A DNA stretch of 64,000 nucleotides, taken from positions 1-64,000 of the forward strand of contig JAKAVV010000001.1 in NCBI GenBank assembly GCA_021817145.1, written 5' to 3'. The stretch is from a bacterium (GTDB lineage Bacteria > Vulcanimicrobiota > JABDET01). Position 1 is the first letter of the stretch; each line of letters starts with the position of its first letter. Shown piece by piece: positions 54,629 through 64,000 of this stretch. The notes under the pieces are model-generated. The model made no database searches. It saw nothing but the letters and a program-made list of their open reading frames with translations, and was not told the DNA's origin. The translations under genes and the position numbers were made by a program.

Positions 54629-54859
54629 TTGAGTATAGAAGGCTCAAACCAACCCGTAACCTCTCCCTGGTTGCCGGATGGTCACGGCAATCTGGGGAGC
54701 GTATTTCGATTCGTGGAAGGAGCTTTTTTCCTTCCAGACAAAAAACAAACCATGATGTGGCCTTCTGTGGGCCTGACAACGGATACGATCAACGGCACGG
54801 AAGTAACCCGTCAACTTGGCGTTTACCAGTTAAGGCATCGCCTTGTCCTGAAAGAATAA
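54629..54859 (+). pseudogene. C-terminal fragment of an unidentified protein
   Basis: A GC-richer frame reading WLPDGHGNLGSVFRFVEGAF and MMWPSVGLTTDTINGTEVTR up to a TAA at 54857-54859. The first residues (54629 on) derive from the IS630 side, and no ribosome site is seen. It looks like the tail of a gene cut by the IS630 insertion. I do not recognise the family. It is convergent with the ketoisomerase pseudogene and of similar base composition. Confidence 0.4.
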
Positions 54860-54890
54860 ATTCAAGGTGAAAAGTCCAAGCAGCCGCTCT

Positions 54891-55351
54891 TTATTTTATT
54901 GGCGCAACCCGCTTTTTAAACTGCTCGTAATCTCGGATGTAATTGGATTCCCGATAATAATTGCTTGCAAAAACAAGAAGCACGGCATCGGAATCCATGT
55001 GTATCTCCCGCCAGATCGGATCCCGCAGTAAAGGCCGAAGTCCGGGCTGTTCAGCAAAAAACTTGAGCGCGAGAAGTCGTCGTCAATCAGGATTCTACAG
55101 CACCCATTAATGCAAACAAGAAGCTGCTCAAGGTTTTTGTGAGCATGTTTGCCCCGCACCATGTCCGGGGCAGTCCCATAAAGATAATAAACCCGCTTGA
55201 TTTCAAAAGGGATTTGCTTTAAGGCCTCAATGGCCACAAGGGATCCCCGCTCATCCCCATGAGTTTGAAAAGACTGTATGGAACAAAGCTGGATGACCTG
55301 CTTTAAACCTATCCTACTTTGCACTTTTGATGCAACGGTTGATTTGTGCAT
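54891..55351 (-). pseudogene. FdtA/WxcM-type dTDP-sugar 3,4-ketoisomerase, frameshifted
   Basis: The start at 55351 (MHKSTVASK) has AGGAGG just upstream. The cupin reads GDERGSLVAIEALKQIPFEI, KRVYYLYGTAP, VRGKHAHKNLEQLLVCING and CRILIDDDF, as in 3-oxo sugar isomerases (FdtA/QdtA). Near 55029-55032 (a T-run on the coding strand) one base is missing. In the next frame the family ending DPIWREIHMDSDAVLLVFAS NYYRESNYIRDYEQFKK follows, to a TAA at 54891. The unrepaired frame ends at 54896 with nonsense sequence. The intact enzyme would make 3-keto-6-deoxy sugars for surface polysaccharide. Confidence 0.78.
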
Positions 55352-55453
55352 GATTTCATCCCTCCTTATCGCCATTTTGTGGGAAATTTTAAGCAAAACG
55401 CAACTCCGGATTTAATCCCGCAAACCTAATAGCCGATAAATCAGGGTAGGGAC

Positions 55454-56595
<1,142 letters not shown>

Positions 56596-56626
56596 TAGAA
56601 AGAGCAGGACGGAGAAGGAGAAAAAA

Positions 56627-57078
56627 ATGGATCTTCAAATGTGTGAACAAAGTGAGCTTTTAAATTCTACAACGTCAATCAATGGGAAAAAGATCTCGCT
56701 GGATCCAGAAGTATCGGAGAAGCCAATTCGTCGAAAATATTCTACAGAGTATAAACTTCGCATCCTTCAAGAAGCGGACAAATGTCCTCCAGGAGAGATG
56801 GGGGCTTTGTTAAGAAGAGAAGGATTGTATTCCTCTCATGTTATTCGATGGCGGAGGCAGAACAATAATGGGCAGTTAACCGGTCACCCTTCCAAACAGC
56901 AGGAGCAGAAAAAAGAACAGACGGAACGATTGGTTCGGCAGGTGCGCGAATTAAAGCGGGAAAAAGAGCGGTTAGCTCATCAATTGAACCAGGCTGAAAC
57001 CATTATTCAAGTCCAAAAAAACTCTCCGAGATGCTGGAGGGAGAGCTGCCAACCCTTCCCTCTGCAGAGAACCGTTAA
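56627..57078 (+). pseudogene. IS3 OrfA transposase, frameshifted near its end
   Basis: The N-terminal helix-turn-helix (RRKYSTEYKLRILQEADKCP, then ALLRREGLYSSHVIRWRRQ) and the leucine-zipper-like tail (LVRQVRELKREKERLAHQLN) are typical of IS3 OrfA. At 57015-57021 there is a run of seven A. An eighth would restore the reading KKLSEMLEGELPTLPSAENR to the TAA at 57076-57078. As it stands the frame runs on to 57229. The TAATG overlap with orfB is preserved. GGAGAAGGAG lies before the ATG. Confidence 0.75.
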
Positions 57079-57394
57079 TGAAAAGCGAGGTAGAATTGGC
57101 AGATTCGGTGGAAAAAGTGAAAGCTTGTCACGCTTTAGCTATTTCCAGAGCTTCCCTTTATCGGTATCTGTTTCCAAAGCCCAAACGGGTCAGGACTCCT
57201 TGGAAACCTCCTCGAAGTTTGTCTTTTGAAGAAAAACAGAAGATTTTGGAAGCGCTCCATGAGTCTCGATTTACGGATCAATCCCCAGCAGAAGTTTACG
57301 CCAGTCTGCTGGATGAAGGGGTTTATCTTGGTTCCATTTCGACGATGTATCGGATTTTGAGAAGCCAGCAGGAAGCTCGGGAGCGGCGGAATCA
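57078..57394 (+). pseudogene. IS3 OrfB transposase, N-terminal part only
   Basis: Starting at 57078 the frame reads MKSEVELADSVEKVKACHAL AISRASLYRYL and FTDQSPAEVYASLLDEGVYL, then ISTMYRILRSQQEARERRN, the helical HTH_21-like region before the catalytic core. The DDE rve domain is lost at the junction near 57395. The reading frame itself continues to 57536 through unrelated sequence, which is not part of the protein. Confidence 0.75.
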
Positions 57395-57750
57395 ACTCTT
57401 TCCAGTCATATTGAGTCTGCTGACCCGGGTCTGTTGCCACGCGCGTTGTTATCCGTTTAGTTTTCTTCTGTTCCTGTTTCACCTGGCGAATATACCTCCA
57501 AATATTATCCACACAGCCAGAATAACCCATTTTTAGAAGCTCTCGATAAATGCGTGTTCCAATGTATTTTTTCTCCACCATTTCCTGAACGGCCTCAAGA
57601 TACGGATCGATTTTTTTTGGAACCTTTAGCTTATGAAACTTGAGAGGTTCCGAACTTCGAATATATTTCTCCTTTCATTCCTCCTTTCATAAGGAGGAAA
57701 TTCGCTGTTAAAGGGGGGTCAAATTTAAATGCTGGTCAGGGGTCAAATTT
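57395..57750 (-). mobile_element. IS21-family fragment with part of istA and repeat end
   Basis: On the minus strand from about 57655 to 57395 the translation is SSEPLKFHKLKVPKKIDPYL, EAVQEMVEKKYIGTRIYREL and RYIRQVKQEQKKTKRITTRV, then GQQTQYDWKEL. This is the IstA region between its helix-turn-helix and catalytic core. Both ends of the gene are missing. Beyond it, GGGGTCAAATTT occurs twice (57715-57726 and 57739-57750), like the subterminal repeats of IS21 elements. TTCCTCCTT-TCAT-AAGGAGGAA (57678-57699) forms a 9-bp hairpin between the istA fragment and the repeats. Confidence 0.72.
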
Positions 57751-57751
57751 G

Positions 57752-57862
57752 ATGATAGCCTACAATCCTGAGAAGCTGTTAGCGGTTCGCAGAGAGAAGT
57801 TGAAGAGAGCGAGAGAAAGGAGGAAGGAACAGAACCAAAAGTTAGAGAGGAAAGCAGCATAA
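57752..57862 (+). CDS. short Arg/Lys/Glu-rich peptide
   Basis: A 36-aa frame (IAYNPEKLLAVRREKLKRAR ... ERRKEQNQKLERKAA) directly after the IS21 repeat end. The composition is helical and charged. It may be a real microprotein or the tail of a lost gene. No clear ribosome site is visible. Confidence 0.3.
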   Translation: MIAYNPEKLLAVRREKLKRARERRKEQNQKLERKAA

Positions 57863-57938
57863 AAAAAGGAAAAATCATACAATGGAAAAATCATCAAAAA
57901 GTCCAACTTTTACTGAAGCAGTACAAAGGAGAGTCAAG

Positions 57939-58361
57939 ATGAGATTTGAGGGGAAACTTCACAAGCCACAGGGAAAGAAAAACAAATGCTGGAGTGTCGA
58001 GATTCCGATTCTGCACATCCACACCCAGGGCAAATCCCGAAAGGACGCTTTTGATATGGCTAAGGACGCAGTCGAAAGCCTGGTGAATAAAAAAGGATTC
58101 CGCGTTCAGGTTTACCCGGGCGAGGAAAACACGTTTTCGATCGGGACAAAAGATTCCAAAACGCTGATTTCGTTCATGCTGAAACGCCAGCGCAAATTCC
58201 GTGATCTCACGATTCGCGAAGTGGCTTCGCGCCTGCATTCCAAATCCCCCAATGCTTATGTGCAGTATGAGCAGGGGAAAATAAGCCCCTCCCTTGATAA
58301 GTTAATCGAACTTCTCAAGGCGTTGGATCCCGATTTTGAGCCGATCCTGAAGGCGAGCTAA
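57939..58361 (+). CDS. HicB-like antitoxin fused to an XRE-type helix-turn-helix
   Basis: I start at the ATG at 57939 (MRFEGKLHKPQGK) because AAAGGAGAG precedes it; an ATG at 57882 is also open. The 140-aa protein has a HicB-type fold (CWSVEIPILHIHTQGKSRKD, DMAKDAVESLV) followed by an HTH (LTIREVASRLHSKSPNAYVQ YEQGKISPSLDKLIELLKAL). This is the architecture of DNA-binding HicB antitoxins. No hicA gene is next to it, so it is an orphan in the present sequence. Confidence 0.7.
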   Translation: MRFEGKLHKPQGKKNKCWSVEIPILHIHTQGKSRKDAFDMAKDAVESLVNKKGFRVQVYPGEENTFSIGTKDSKTLISFMLKRQRKFRDLTIREVASRLHSKSPNAYVQYEQGKISPSLDKLIELLKALDPDFEPILKAS

Positions 58362-58401
58362 CGCGCACTGATGAGTTTTTTGGGAACGGGTAAATGACAT
58401 C

Positions 58402-58415
58402 AAATTCGCTGGAAC
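58402..58415. repeat. 14-bp direct repeat, left copy
   Basis: AAATTCGCTGGAAC, identical to 59260-59273. It lies just before the small acidic ORF and BrnTA genes, and its partner lies just after brnA. Confidence 0.85.
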
Positions 58416-58431
58416 CTAGCATATCACCGAA

Positions 58432-58596
58432 ATGGAGATGTGGGATGAGGAATATTTCACCTGGGAAGGTGATGATGAAGGCGACGAGCGTTCCAGCAGT
58501 GGTTGGATTTGGTTGAAAGATAAGGCAACTATTGAAGGAAGGATCAAGTTTCATCTTGGCGACAGCTCGAATTTTCTGGCAAGAAGGGCGAAGTAA
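58432..58596 (+). CDS. small acidic hypothetical protein
   Basis: A 54-aa frame, MEMWDEEYFTWEGDDEGDER ... GWIWLKDKATIEGRIKFHLG ... FLARRAK. The acidic N-terminus and ordered C-terminus look like a real protein, and codon use is reasonable. No family is recognised and the ribosome site is weak. It sits within the repeat-flanked cassette upstream of brnT. Confidence 0.4.
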   Translation: MEMWDEEYFTWEGDDEGDERSSSGWIWLKDKATIEGRIKFHLGDSSNFLARRAK

Positions 58597-58734
58597 GTGG
58601 GGCTTGATAGTAAGGAGGAAAATCTAACGGGAATGATTGATATGTGTAAAGGGAGACCAACGGGGCTGCGGGAAGAGCGGCCTGTGTATGGGAGCCCTCT
58701 GTAATACTGCAGCTTCTTGATCGTAGTTTTGTGA

Positions 58735-59254
<520 letters not shown>

Positions 59255-59259
59255 ACATG

Positions 59260-59273
59260 AAATTCGCTGGAAC
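59260..59273. repeat. 14-bp direct repeat, right copy
   Basis: AAATTCGCTGGAAC, identical to 58402-58415, 858 bp away. The following 170 bp up to the diguanylate-cyclase-like gene contain no gene. A GGGTCAAATT at 59354 echoes the IS21 end repeat. Confidence 0.85.
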
Positions 59274-59445
59274 TAATTGCTGTCATATTGATTATAAAAT
59301 TTGTATTTTGTTCATCCGCGCGAAAAAACTGAAAACAATAGGCATGGATCCATGGGTCAAATTGGATTAAGAGAAATGTGAATTTATCATATTCCTCAAG
59401 AATGGTTGAAGGGTCCCCGATAAACATCCTCCTATTTTTCCCTTC

Positions 59446-61221
59446 TTACCCTCCCATACAGGTTTTATTCCCCCCCTGGGCAGTCGCCTGTTCCAATCCT
59501 TTTTCGCATTTAGCCATAAGATCTGATTTGTACTGGGCATCTTTAGGATAAACAGAAACCCCAATGCTGACGGTTAAGTGGAGTTTTTGTTTTATTTCTT
59601 CTCCAAAAGCGCGCATTTGCATGGCTAATCTGATTCTGTCCGCGATCAGAATCGCATTATTCTTTTCTGCCTGGAGGAGAATAATAGCAAATTTCCCTTC
59701 CCCGATTCGGGCTAGAACATCCACATCTCTCAGGTATCCTTTTAAAAATCCCCCTGCTTCAGTTAAAATCCCTTTGATTTCGGCTTCGCTTAAAGATTTT
59801 TGTTTTTCTTTCCACTGATCGAGCTCTAAGAAGATTAGAGCTAATGGAAGACTGTAGCGGTAAGCCCTTTTAATCTCTTCAGAAAGTCTTTCTTCAAAAT
59901 AGACTTTGTTGTATAACCCTGTCATTGAGTCGTTGATTCCTTGTGAAATCGCGTCATGGTACTGTTTTGCTTTAGCAATGGCATTTTGTATGTGCGGAAT
60001 GAATTTTAAAAGCACATTGACATCCTGCCAGGAATAAGCTTTTGGTTCTGCCTGTCCCAGATAGATAATCCCTAATAATGTTCCGTCTTTTTTTAACAAA
60101 GGAGCAATGACTGCTGATTTCTCATTCGAAATCAAGGTTGTTAATTCATGTCCATCCGTTGTTAAAAGGGATCCGTTTTCAATAATGGCTGGTTCTTTTT
60201 CCTGGGCGACCCATCCGACGACTCCTTCGCCATAAGAAACACTGTAATTTCTGAAATAATCTGAATGAATACTGGCTGCAACTTCAGCATATATTTTTTG
60301 CTGTCCTTCTTGATCTTCAGCCAGAAAAATGACAGAGGTTTGAGAAGGGATCGCTTTTTCAATGGTTTCCACGGCGCTGACAAGAGTTTCTTCCAGCACT
60401 AAACTTTTATGCATTTCACCTGATGTTTCCAGCAGAAACATCAAATTTTCTCTCTCTTTCCGCGTGTTTTCGAGTTCTTGAGTGAGATCATTTAACCGCG
60501 ACAGCGCGGCTTCACTCTGTTCCTGCAAATCGCTAATCATGGTTTGAGAGTCTTCTCTTTCCTGATTAAGAGAAGTCTGGGATTGGATGCGGAGCCCTTC
60601 AACTTCTTTTTTAGCGTCAAACAGTTCTCTAAAAAGTCTTTCGATTTCAGCTTCCGCCTTTTTTATGCTGCTTTTCCATTTTTTTTCTTCTTCTGCTCGC
60701 TTATCTTCAATTTCATGAGCTTCTTGTTCTTGGGATTGAGTTAAAAAGGAAAGAATCAGGATAATGACCCCTAGAACTGTCTGGAGAATAATGAGGTGAA
60801 AAGAGAGTTCTCTTGCTGTTTCTGATTTTGAAGGAAAATTCATTAAAATCGGAATCAGAAAAATAAGAATTCCTGTCAATTCTAGAATACTCACTATGCT
60901 GCCGACAGAGACAGAAAGATAAAATCCTTCCACAATAGGAAAGAATACTGCTAGAAGAAAAAAAGGAGCCTTAAAGATTTTTATCAATAAAATTCCGACA
61001 ATGAGATCCAGTCCAATAATAAGGTATCCTAATCCTGTTTTAAGTTTCGCTTGAAATAGGGATAGGATTAATTCAAAAGACAGAAGAGAAATTGTAAAGA
61101 GTCCTGAAAAAGCGATATTGAGCGTGGGAAGAGTTAAGAGCAAAAATCCAGCAGCAAGAGCCCCAAATCTTAATGCCAAAAAAAAGATCAGAAAATAAGG
61201 GGCTCTTTCTTTTGATTTCAT
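59446..61221 (-). CDS. membrane GAF + degenerate GGDEF protein
   Basis: The 591-aa protein has about five to six N-terminal membrane segments (residues 10-160). A coiled coil follows (about 165-265), then a GAF domain (270-420, SYGEGVVGWVAQEKEPAIIE) and a GGDEF-type domain (430-585, DSMTGLYNKVYFEERLSEEI, TVSIGVSVYP). The active-site motif is GEGKF in place of GGDEF (VLARIGEGKFAIILLQ), so c-di-GMP synthesis is unlikely. It may bind GTP or act as a signalling scaffold. It is divergent from dprA. Confidence 0.85.
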   Translation of the reverse strand: MKSKERAPYFLIFFLALRFGALAAGFLLLTLPTLNIAFSGLFTISLLSFELILSLFQAKLKTGLGYLIIGLDLIVGILLIKIFKAPFFLLAVFFPIVEGFYLSVSVGSIVSILELTGILIFLIPILMNFPSKSETARELSFHLIILQTVLGVIILILSFLTQSQEQEAHEIEDKRAEEEKKWKSSIKKAEAEIERLFRELFDAKKEVEGLRIQSQTSLNQEREDSQTMISDLQEQSEAALSRLNDLTQELENTRKERENLMFLLETSGEMHKSLVLEETLVSAVETIEKAIPSQTSVIFLAEDQEGQQKIYAEVAASIHSDYFRNYSVSYGEGVVGWVAQEKEPAIIENGSLLTTDGHELTTLISNEKSAVIAPLLKKDGTLLGIIYLGQAEPKAYSWQDVNVLLKFIPHIQNAIAKAKQYHDAISQGINDSMTGLYNKVYFEERLSEEIKRAYRYSLPLALIFLELDQWKEKQKSLSEAEIKGILTEAGGFLKGYLRDVDVLARIGEGKFAIILLQAEKNNAILIADRIRLAMQMRAFGEEIKQKLHLTVSIGVSVYPKDAQYKSDLMAKCEKGLEQATAQGGNKTCMGG

Positions 61222-61261
61222 CTTTTTTTAGTTCGATAACTATTTTGACTTTCATTTTTTG

Positions 61262-61290
61262 TTGACATTTGCCTTTAAACCTGTTATTCT
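61262..61290 (+). promoter_or_regulatory. sigma70 promoter of dprA
   Basis: A perfect TTGACA (61262-61267), 17-bp spacer, and TATTCT (61285-61290). The predicted transcript start is near 61296-61298, only 3-5 nt before the ATG at 61301, so the mRNA should be leaderless or nearly so. Confidence 0.75.
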
Positions 61291-61300
61291 ATTCGACAGA

Positions 61301-62404
61301 ATGGAAGAAAAAGCTTACTTTTTATCCTTGAGTTATTTCGGTTTTCTCCCTCGCGCTTTTTTGAGGCTTTTGGAGATTTTTAAAACGCCGGATGAAATTT
61401 GGAATTCTCCTTTTGAATCTTTTGCGAAAGAGTCGGGACTAACGCCAGAAAAGGTGAAGAAGTTTTTCCTTTTTAAAGAGAAGTTTAATGCGCAAGATTC
61501 CTGGAATAAATTTAAAAGATCGGGGATTGGTTTGATTACAATTCGGGATTCGGAATACCCGGAACTCTTGAAAGAGATCTCTGATCCTCCCCCTGTCCTG
61601 TTCTATCAGGGGAATCTAAACAGTTTAAAGCGTCCTTGTTTTGCTGTGATTGGTTCAAGGAAAGCAAGTCCTTACGGAAAACTTCAAGCGTCTAAATTGT
61701 CTGAAACTCTTGCTGCCCTCGGGCTGACAGTTGTGAGTGGACTGGCTCGAGGCATTGATCAAGCGGTTCACGAAGGAAGTTTAAAATCAGGAGAAACAAC
61801 TGCTGTTTTAGGAAGCGGGGTGGATCGGATTTATCCTCCTGAAAATGAGAATTTGGCTGTCAGGATAAAAAAACACGGGGTGATTTTAAGCGAGTTCCCC
61901 CCTGGAACTCCTCCTGATCCCTGGCATTTTCCTCAAAGGAATCGGATTATCAGCGGGCTGTCAATAGGAGTTTTGGTGGTTGAAGCAGAGGAGAAAAGCG
62001 GAGCCTTGATCACTGCCAGGTTTGCTCTTGAACAGGGAAGAGGGGTGTTCGCTCTTCCCGGCATCCCTGGGAATCCTTTATCAAAAGGAACAAATGGTTT
62101 AATTCAAGCGGGAGGAAAGCTTGTGCAGGAAATAAAGGATATCCTTGAAGAATTTCCTTCTGAAGTGAGTTCTCTGCTGAATTTAGAAGCAGTAGAAAAA
62201 TCTTTAAAAGAGGGGGAGAAATTGCCTGAAGAAAACGTGGCAAGAGAAATTTTGAGATTGTTGAGTCCAAAAGAGGGAGTTTGCATTGAGGATCTGGTTT
62301 GCCGCATGAGTCTTCCTGTTTCAAAACTTTCATCTGCTCTCGTGTTTCTGGAAATGAAAGGATACGTTTCCAGGCTTCCAGGGAATTTTTACGTGAAATT
62401 ATGA
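61301..62404 (+). CDS. dprA: DNA-processing protein DprA (Smf)
   Basis: I choose the ATG at 61301 (MEEKAYFLSLSYFGFLPRAF). An upstream TTG at 61259 would lie before the promoter. The 367-aa protein has an N-terminal SAM/HhH-like region and the DprA Rossmann domain: CFAVIGSRKASPYGK, VVSGLARGIDQAVHEGSL, TTAVLGSGVDRIYPPEN, FPQRNRIISGLSIGVLVVEA and GRGVFALPGIPGN. A winged-helix end follows. DprA loads RecA on incoming single-stranded DNA in transformation. The stop overlaps topA (ATGA). Confidence 0.94.
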   Translation: MEEKAYFLSLSYFGFLPRAFLRLLEIFKTPDEIWNSPFESFAKESGLTPEKVKKFFLFKEKFNAQDSWNKFKRSGIGLITIRDSEYPELLKEISDPPPVLFYQGNLNSLKRPCFAVIGSRKASPYGKLQASKLSETLAALGLTVVSGLARGIDQAVHEGSLKSGETTAVLGSGVDRIYPPENENLAVRIKKHGVILSEFPPGTPPDPWHFPQRNRIISGLSIGVLVVEAEEKSGALITARFALEQGRGVFALPGIPGNPLSKGTNGLIQAGGKLVQEIKDILEEFPSEVSSLLNLEAVEKSLKEGEKLPEENVAREILRLLSPKEGVCIEDLVCRMSLPVSKLSSALVFLEMKGYVSRLPGNFYVKL

Positions 62405-64000
62405 GCTCTTTGATCATTGTAGAATCTCCAGCAAAAGCGCGGACAATTAAGAAGTTCCTTTCAAAAGGATACGAAGTAAAAGCTTCTATGGGACATATTC
62501 GAGATCTTCCCAAAAGCCAGTTAGGGGTAGATGTTGGAAATCATTTTACTCCCAAGTATATTGTGATTAAAGGGAAAAACAAAATTATTAAAGAGTTGAA
62601 AGCTGCGGCTAAAGATTCAAAGCAGATTTTCCTGGCAACAGATCCTGATCGAGAAGGGGAAGCGATTGCATGGCATTTAAGCGAGATTTTAGGAATTGAA
62701 AAAGACGCGAAACGAATTGAACTGCGCGAAATTACGAAAACAGCTCTCCAGAATGCTTTAAAGCAAGCGAAGCGCCTGGATCAAGATAAAGTTAATGCTC
62801 AGCAGGCAAGAAGAGTTTTAGATCGTCTGGTAGGATATAAATTAAGTCCTTTGCTCTGGAGTAAGATAAAACGAGGGTTAAGCGCTGGAAGAGTTCAATC
62901 TGTAGCTGTTAAGCTGATCTGCGAAAGAGAAAAAGAGGTTCAAGCTTTTGTTCCTGAGGAGTACTGGACTCTGGGAGCCCATCTTTTTAAAAAGGAAGGG
63001 GATTCTTCTATTTTTTCCGCCCTTTTGTCAAAGATCAAGGGTGAAAAGGCTGTTCTTCCTGATGAAACAAGAACCCAGGAAGTGGTTCAAGCCTTGACAG
63101 GAAAACCGTTTGTAGTTTCTGCGATTCTTGAGAAAGAGCAGAGAAGAAATCCTCCTCCTCCTTTTATTACCAGTACTCTGCAGCAAGATGCCAGCCGAAA
63201 GTTAGGGTTTAAAGTTTCTAGGACTATGAGTATTGCTCAACAGTTGTATGAAGGACTTGATATTGGAGAAGAAGGAACAGTTGGATTGATTACTTATATG
63301 AGAACTGACTCTACTCGAGTCGCAGAATACGCTCAAAAAGAAGCCCAAGAGTTTATTCTTCAAAAATTTTCAGAAGAGTACTGGTTAGGGAAGATTTTTA
63401 AGATAAGGGAAGGGGCTCAAGATGCTCATGAGGCAATTCGCACAACCAGCGTTTTTAGAACCCCTGAGAAATTGAAACCTTATTTAAATCGAGATCAATA
63501 TCGTTTGTATCGTTTAATATGGGAAAGATTTTTAGCCAGTCAGATGAGCCCTGCTCTTTTTGACGTTAAAACAATTGAAATTAAATCTGGCGAGTATGAA
63601 TTTAAAGCCACTGGAAGCACATTGAAGTTTCCTGGATTTTTAGCTGTTTATCAGGAAGCGAATGAGGCGACCCGCCGTTTGCGAGCGAGCAGCGCGGATC
63701 CTCAGGAGCCTTATCAGGAAGCAGCTGATGTCGAGTCTTCAGAGGATCAAGACAAAGCGAGTCTCCCTGAATTGAAAGAAAATGAGCTCTTAAACCTGGA
63801 AAAACTTGAACCTAAACAGCATTTTACTCAGCCCCCTCCTCGTTATACAGAAGCAAGCCTTGTCAAAACACTTGAGGAAAATGGAATTGGAAGGCCTTCT
63901 ACTTATGCTCCTATTATTGAAACGATTTTGCAGAGGAGATATGTTGCCATTGAGAACAAGCACTTTCTTCCGACACAGTTAGGATTTATCGTGACAGAGA
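62401..64000 (+). CDS. topA: DNA topoisomerase I, partial
   Basis: The frame is open to the window edge (533 residues seen). TOPRIM has IIVESPAKARTIKKFL at the start and LATDPDREGEAIAWHL, with the acidic triplet at residues 81-87. The active-site Tyr is residue 299 in GLITYMRTDSTR. RYTEASLVKTLEENGIGRPST follows near the end. It relaxes negative supercoils. The C-terminal zinc-finger region lies outside. It is translationally coupled to dprA; the dprA-topA order is common. Confidence 0.95.
   Translation, partial: MSSLIIVESPAKARTIKKFLSKGYEVKASMGHIRDLPKSQLGVDVGNHFTPKYIVIKGKNKIIKELKAAAKDSKQIFLATDPDREGEAIAWHLSEILGIEKDAKRIELREITKTALQNALKQAKRLDQDKVNAQQARRVLDRLVGYKLSPLLWSKIKRGLSAGRVQSVAVKLICEREKEVQAFVPEEYWTLGAHLFKKEGDSSIFSALLSKIKGEKAVLPDETRTQEVVQALTGKPFVVSAILEKEQRRNPPPPFITSTLQQDASRKLGFKVSRTMSIAQQLYEGLDIGEEGTVGLITYMRTDSTRVAEYAQKEAQEFILQKFSEEYWLGKIFKIREGAQDAHEAIRTTSVFRTPEKLKPYLNRDQYRLYRLIWERFLASQMSPALFDVKTIEIKSGEYEFKATGSTLKFPGFLAVYQEANEATRRLRASSADPQEPYQEAADVESSEDQDKASLPELKENELLNLEKLEPKQHFTQPPPRYTEASLVKTLEENGIGRPSTYAPIIETILQRRYVAIENKHFLPTQLGFIVTE

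Noticed and set aside
57135-57581. 148-aa reverse-strand frame
   Set aside because: Only the part from 57581 to about 57395 is IstA sequence. The rest is antisense to the IS3 OrfB fragment, so it is a chimeric open frame and not one protein.
59343-59354. 12-bp palindrome CATGGATCCATG
   Set aside because: Short perfect palindromes of this size occur by chance, and no paired copy or binding protein is evident.

Overview
The window is about 64 kb of chromosome from a low-GC diderm (Gram-negative-type) bacterium that I cannot place in a named phylum. Evidence for two membranes is a TolC-type efflux protein, apolipoprotein N-acyltransferase (lnt), an LptC-like protein and an Spy/CpxP-like periplasmic protein. 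A type IV pilin-like protein, large sensory proteins and a TPR Ser/Thr kinase suggest a free-living organism with a complex surface. Most of the sequence (1-52.4 kb and 59.4-64 kb) is dense, AT-rich and core-like, with many stop/start overlaps (ATGA, GTGA) that imply translational coupling.

Layout: 0-2.3 kb, tolC facing a blaI/M56 sensor pair. 2.3-6.5 kb, nadK-recN, cysC and a nucleotide-sugar SDR. 6.5-8.6 kb, infC (ATT start)-rpmI-rplT-trmH. 8.7-14.6 kb, a run of poorly characterised genes: a Tyr/Pro/Gly-rich secreted protein, an MFS transporter, two small Asn-rich repeat proteins, a PLD-like protein and two zinc-ribbon proteins. 14.6-15.6 kb, rpmA followed by a HicBA-like cassette bounded by a 54-bp duplication of the rpmA 3' end. 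15.6-23.7 kb, an ABC exporter, hslU, a 1232-aa multi-GAF histidine kinase and miaB. 23.8-27.3 kb, nusB, a class A PBP, coaD and a coiled-coil protein. 27.4-29.2 kb, a two-gene AAA ATPase + DUF3226/TOPRIM module resembling OLD/PARIS-type defence. 29.2-38.5 kb, an amidase, a candidate small RNA, an M1 peptidase, a pilin-like protein, a methylmalonyl-CoA mutase-like protein that seems to lack a normal start codon, and a metalloprotease. 38.5-52.4 kb, alaS, an Spy-like protein, a deaminase, lnt, an lptC-like gene, tRNA-Gly(CCC) overlapping an ORF, the TPR kinase and priA.

52.4-59.3 kb is a decayed accessory island. It holds a DUF499 ATPase stump, a frameshifted IS630 transposase, a visibly GC-richer polysaccharide/sulfate fragment (broken FdtA-type ketoisomerase, a methyltransferase, the first ~70 codons of ATP sulfurylase), IS3 and IS21 fragments abutting one another, an orphan HicB-HTH protein and a BrnTA cassette between 14-bp direct repeats. 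The core resumes with a GAF/degenerate-GGDEF protein, dprA (promoter position predicts a leaderless mRNA) and topA, which runs off the end.

Candidates for something new: the AAA/DUF3226 module, the HicBA cassette with its regenerated rpmA tail, the ORF-tRNA overlap, the 30.2-kb small RNA, and the 10.8-13.2 kb repeat-protein/PLD-like group. All function calls come from reading motifs by eye; no database search was run.
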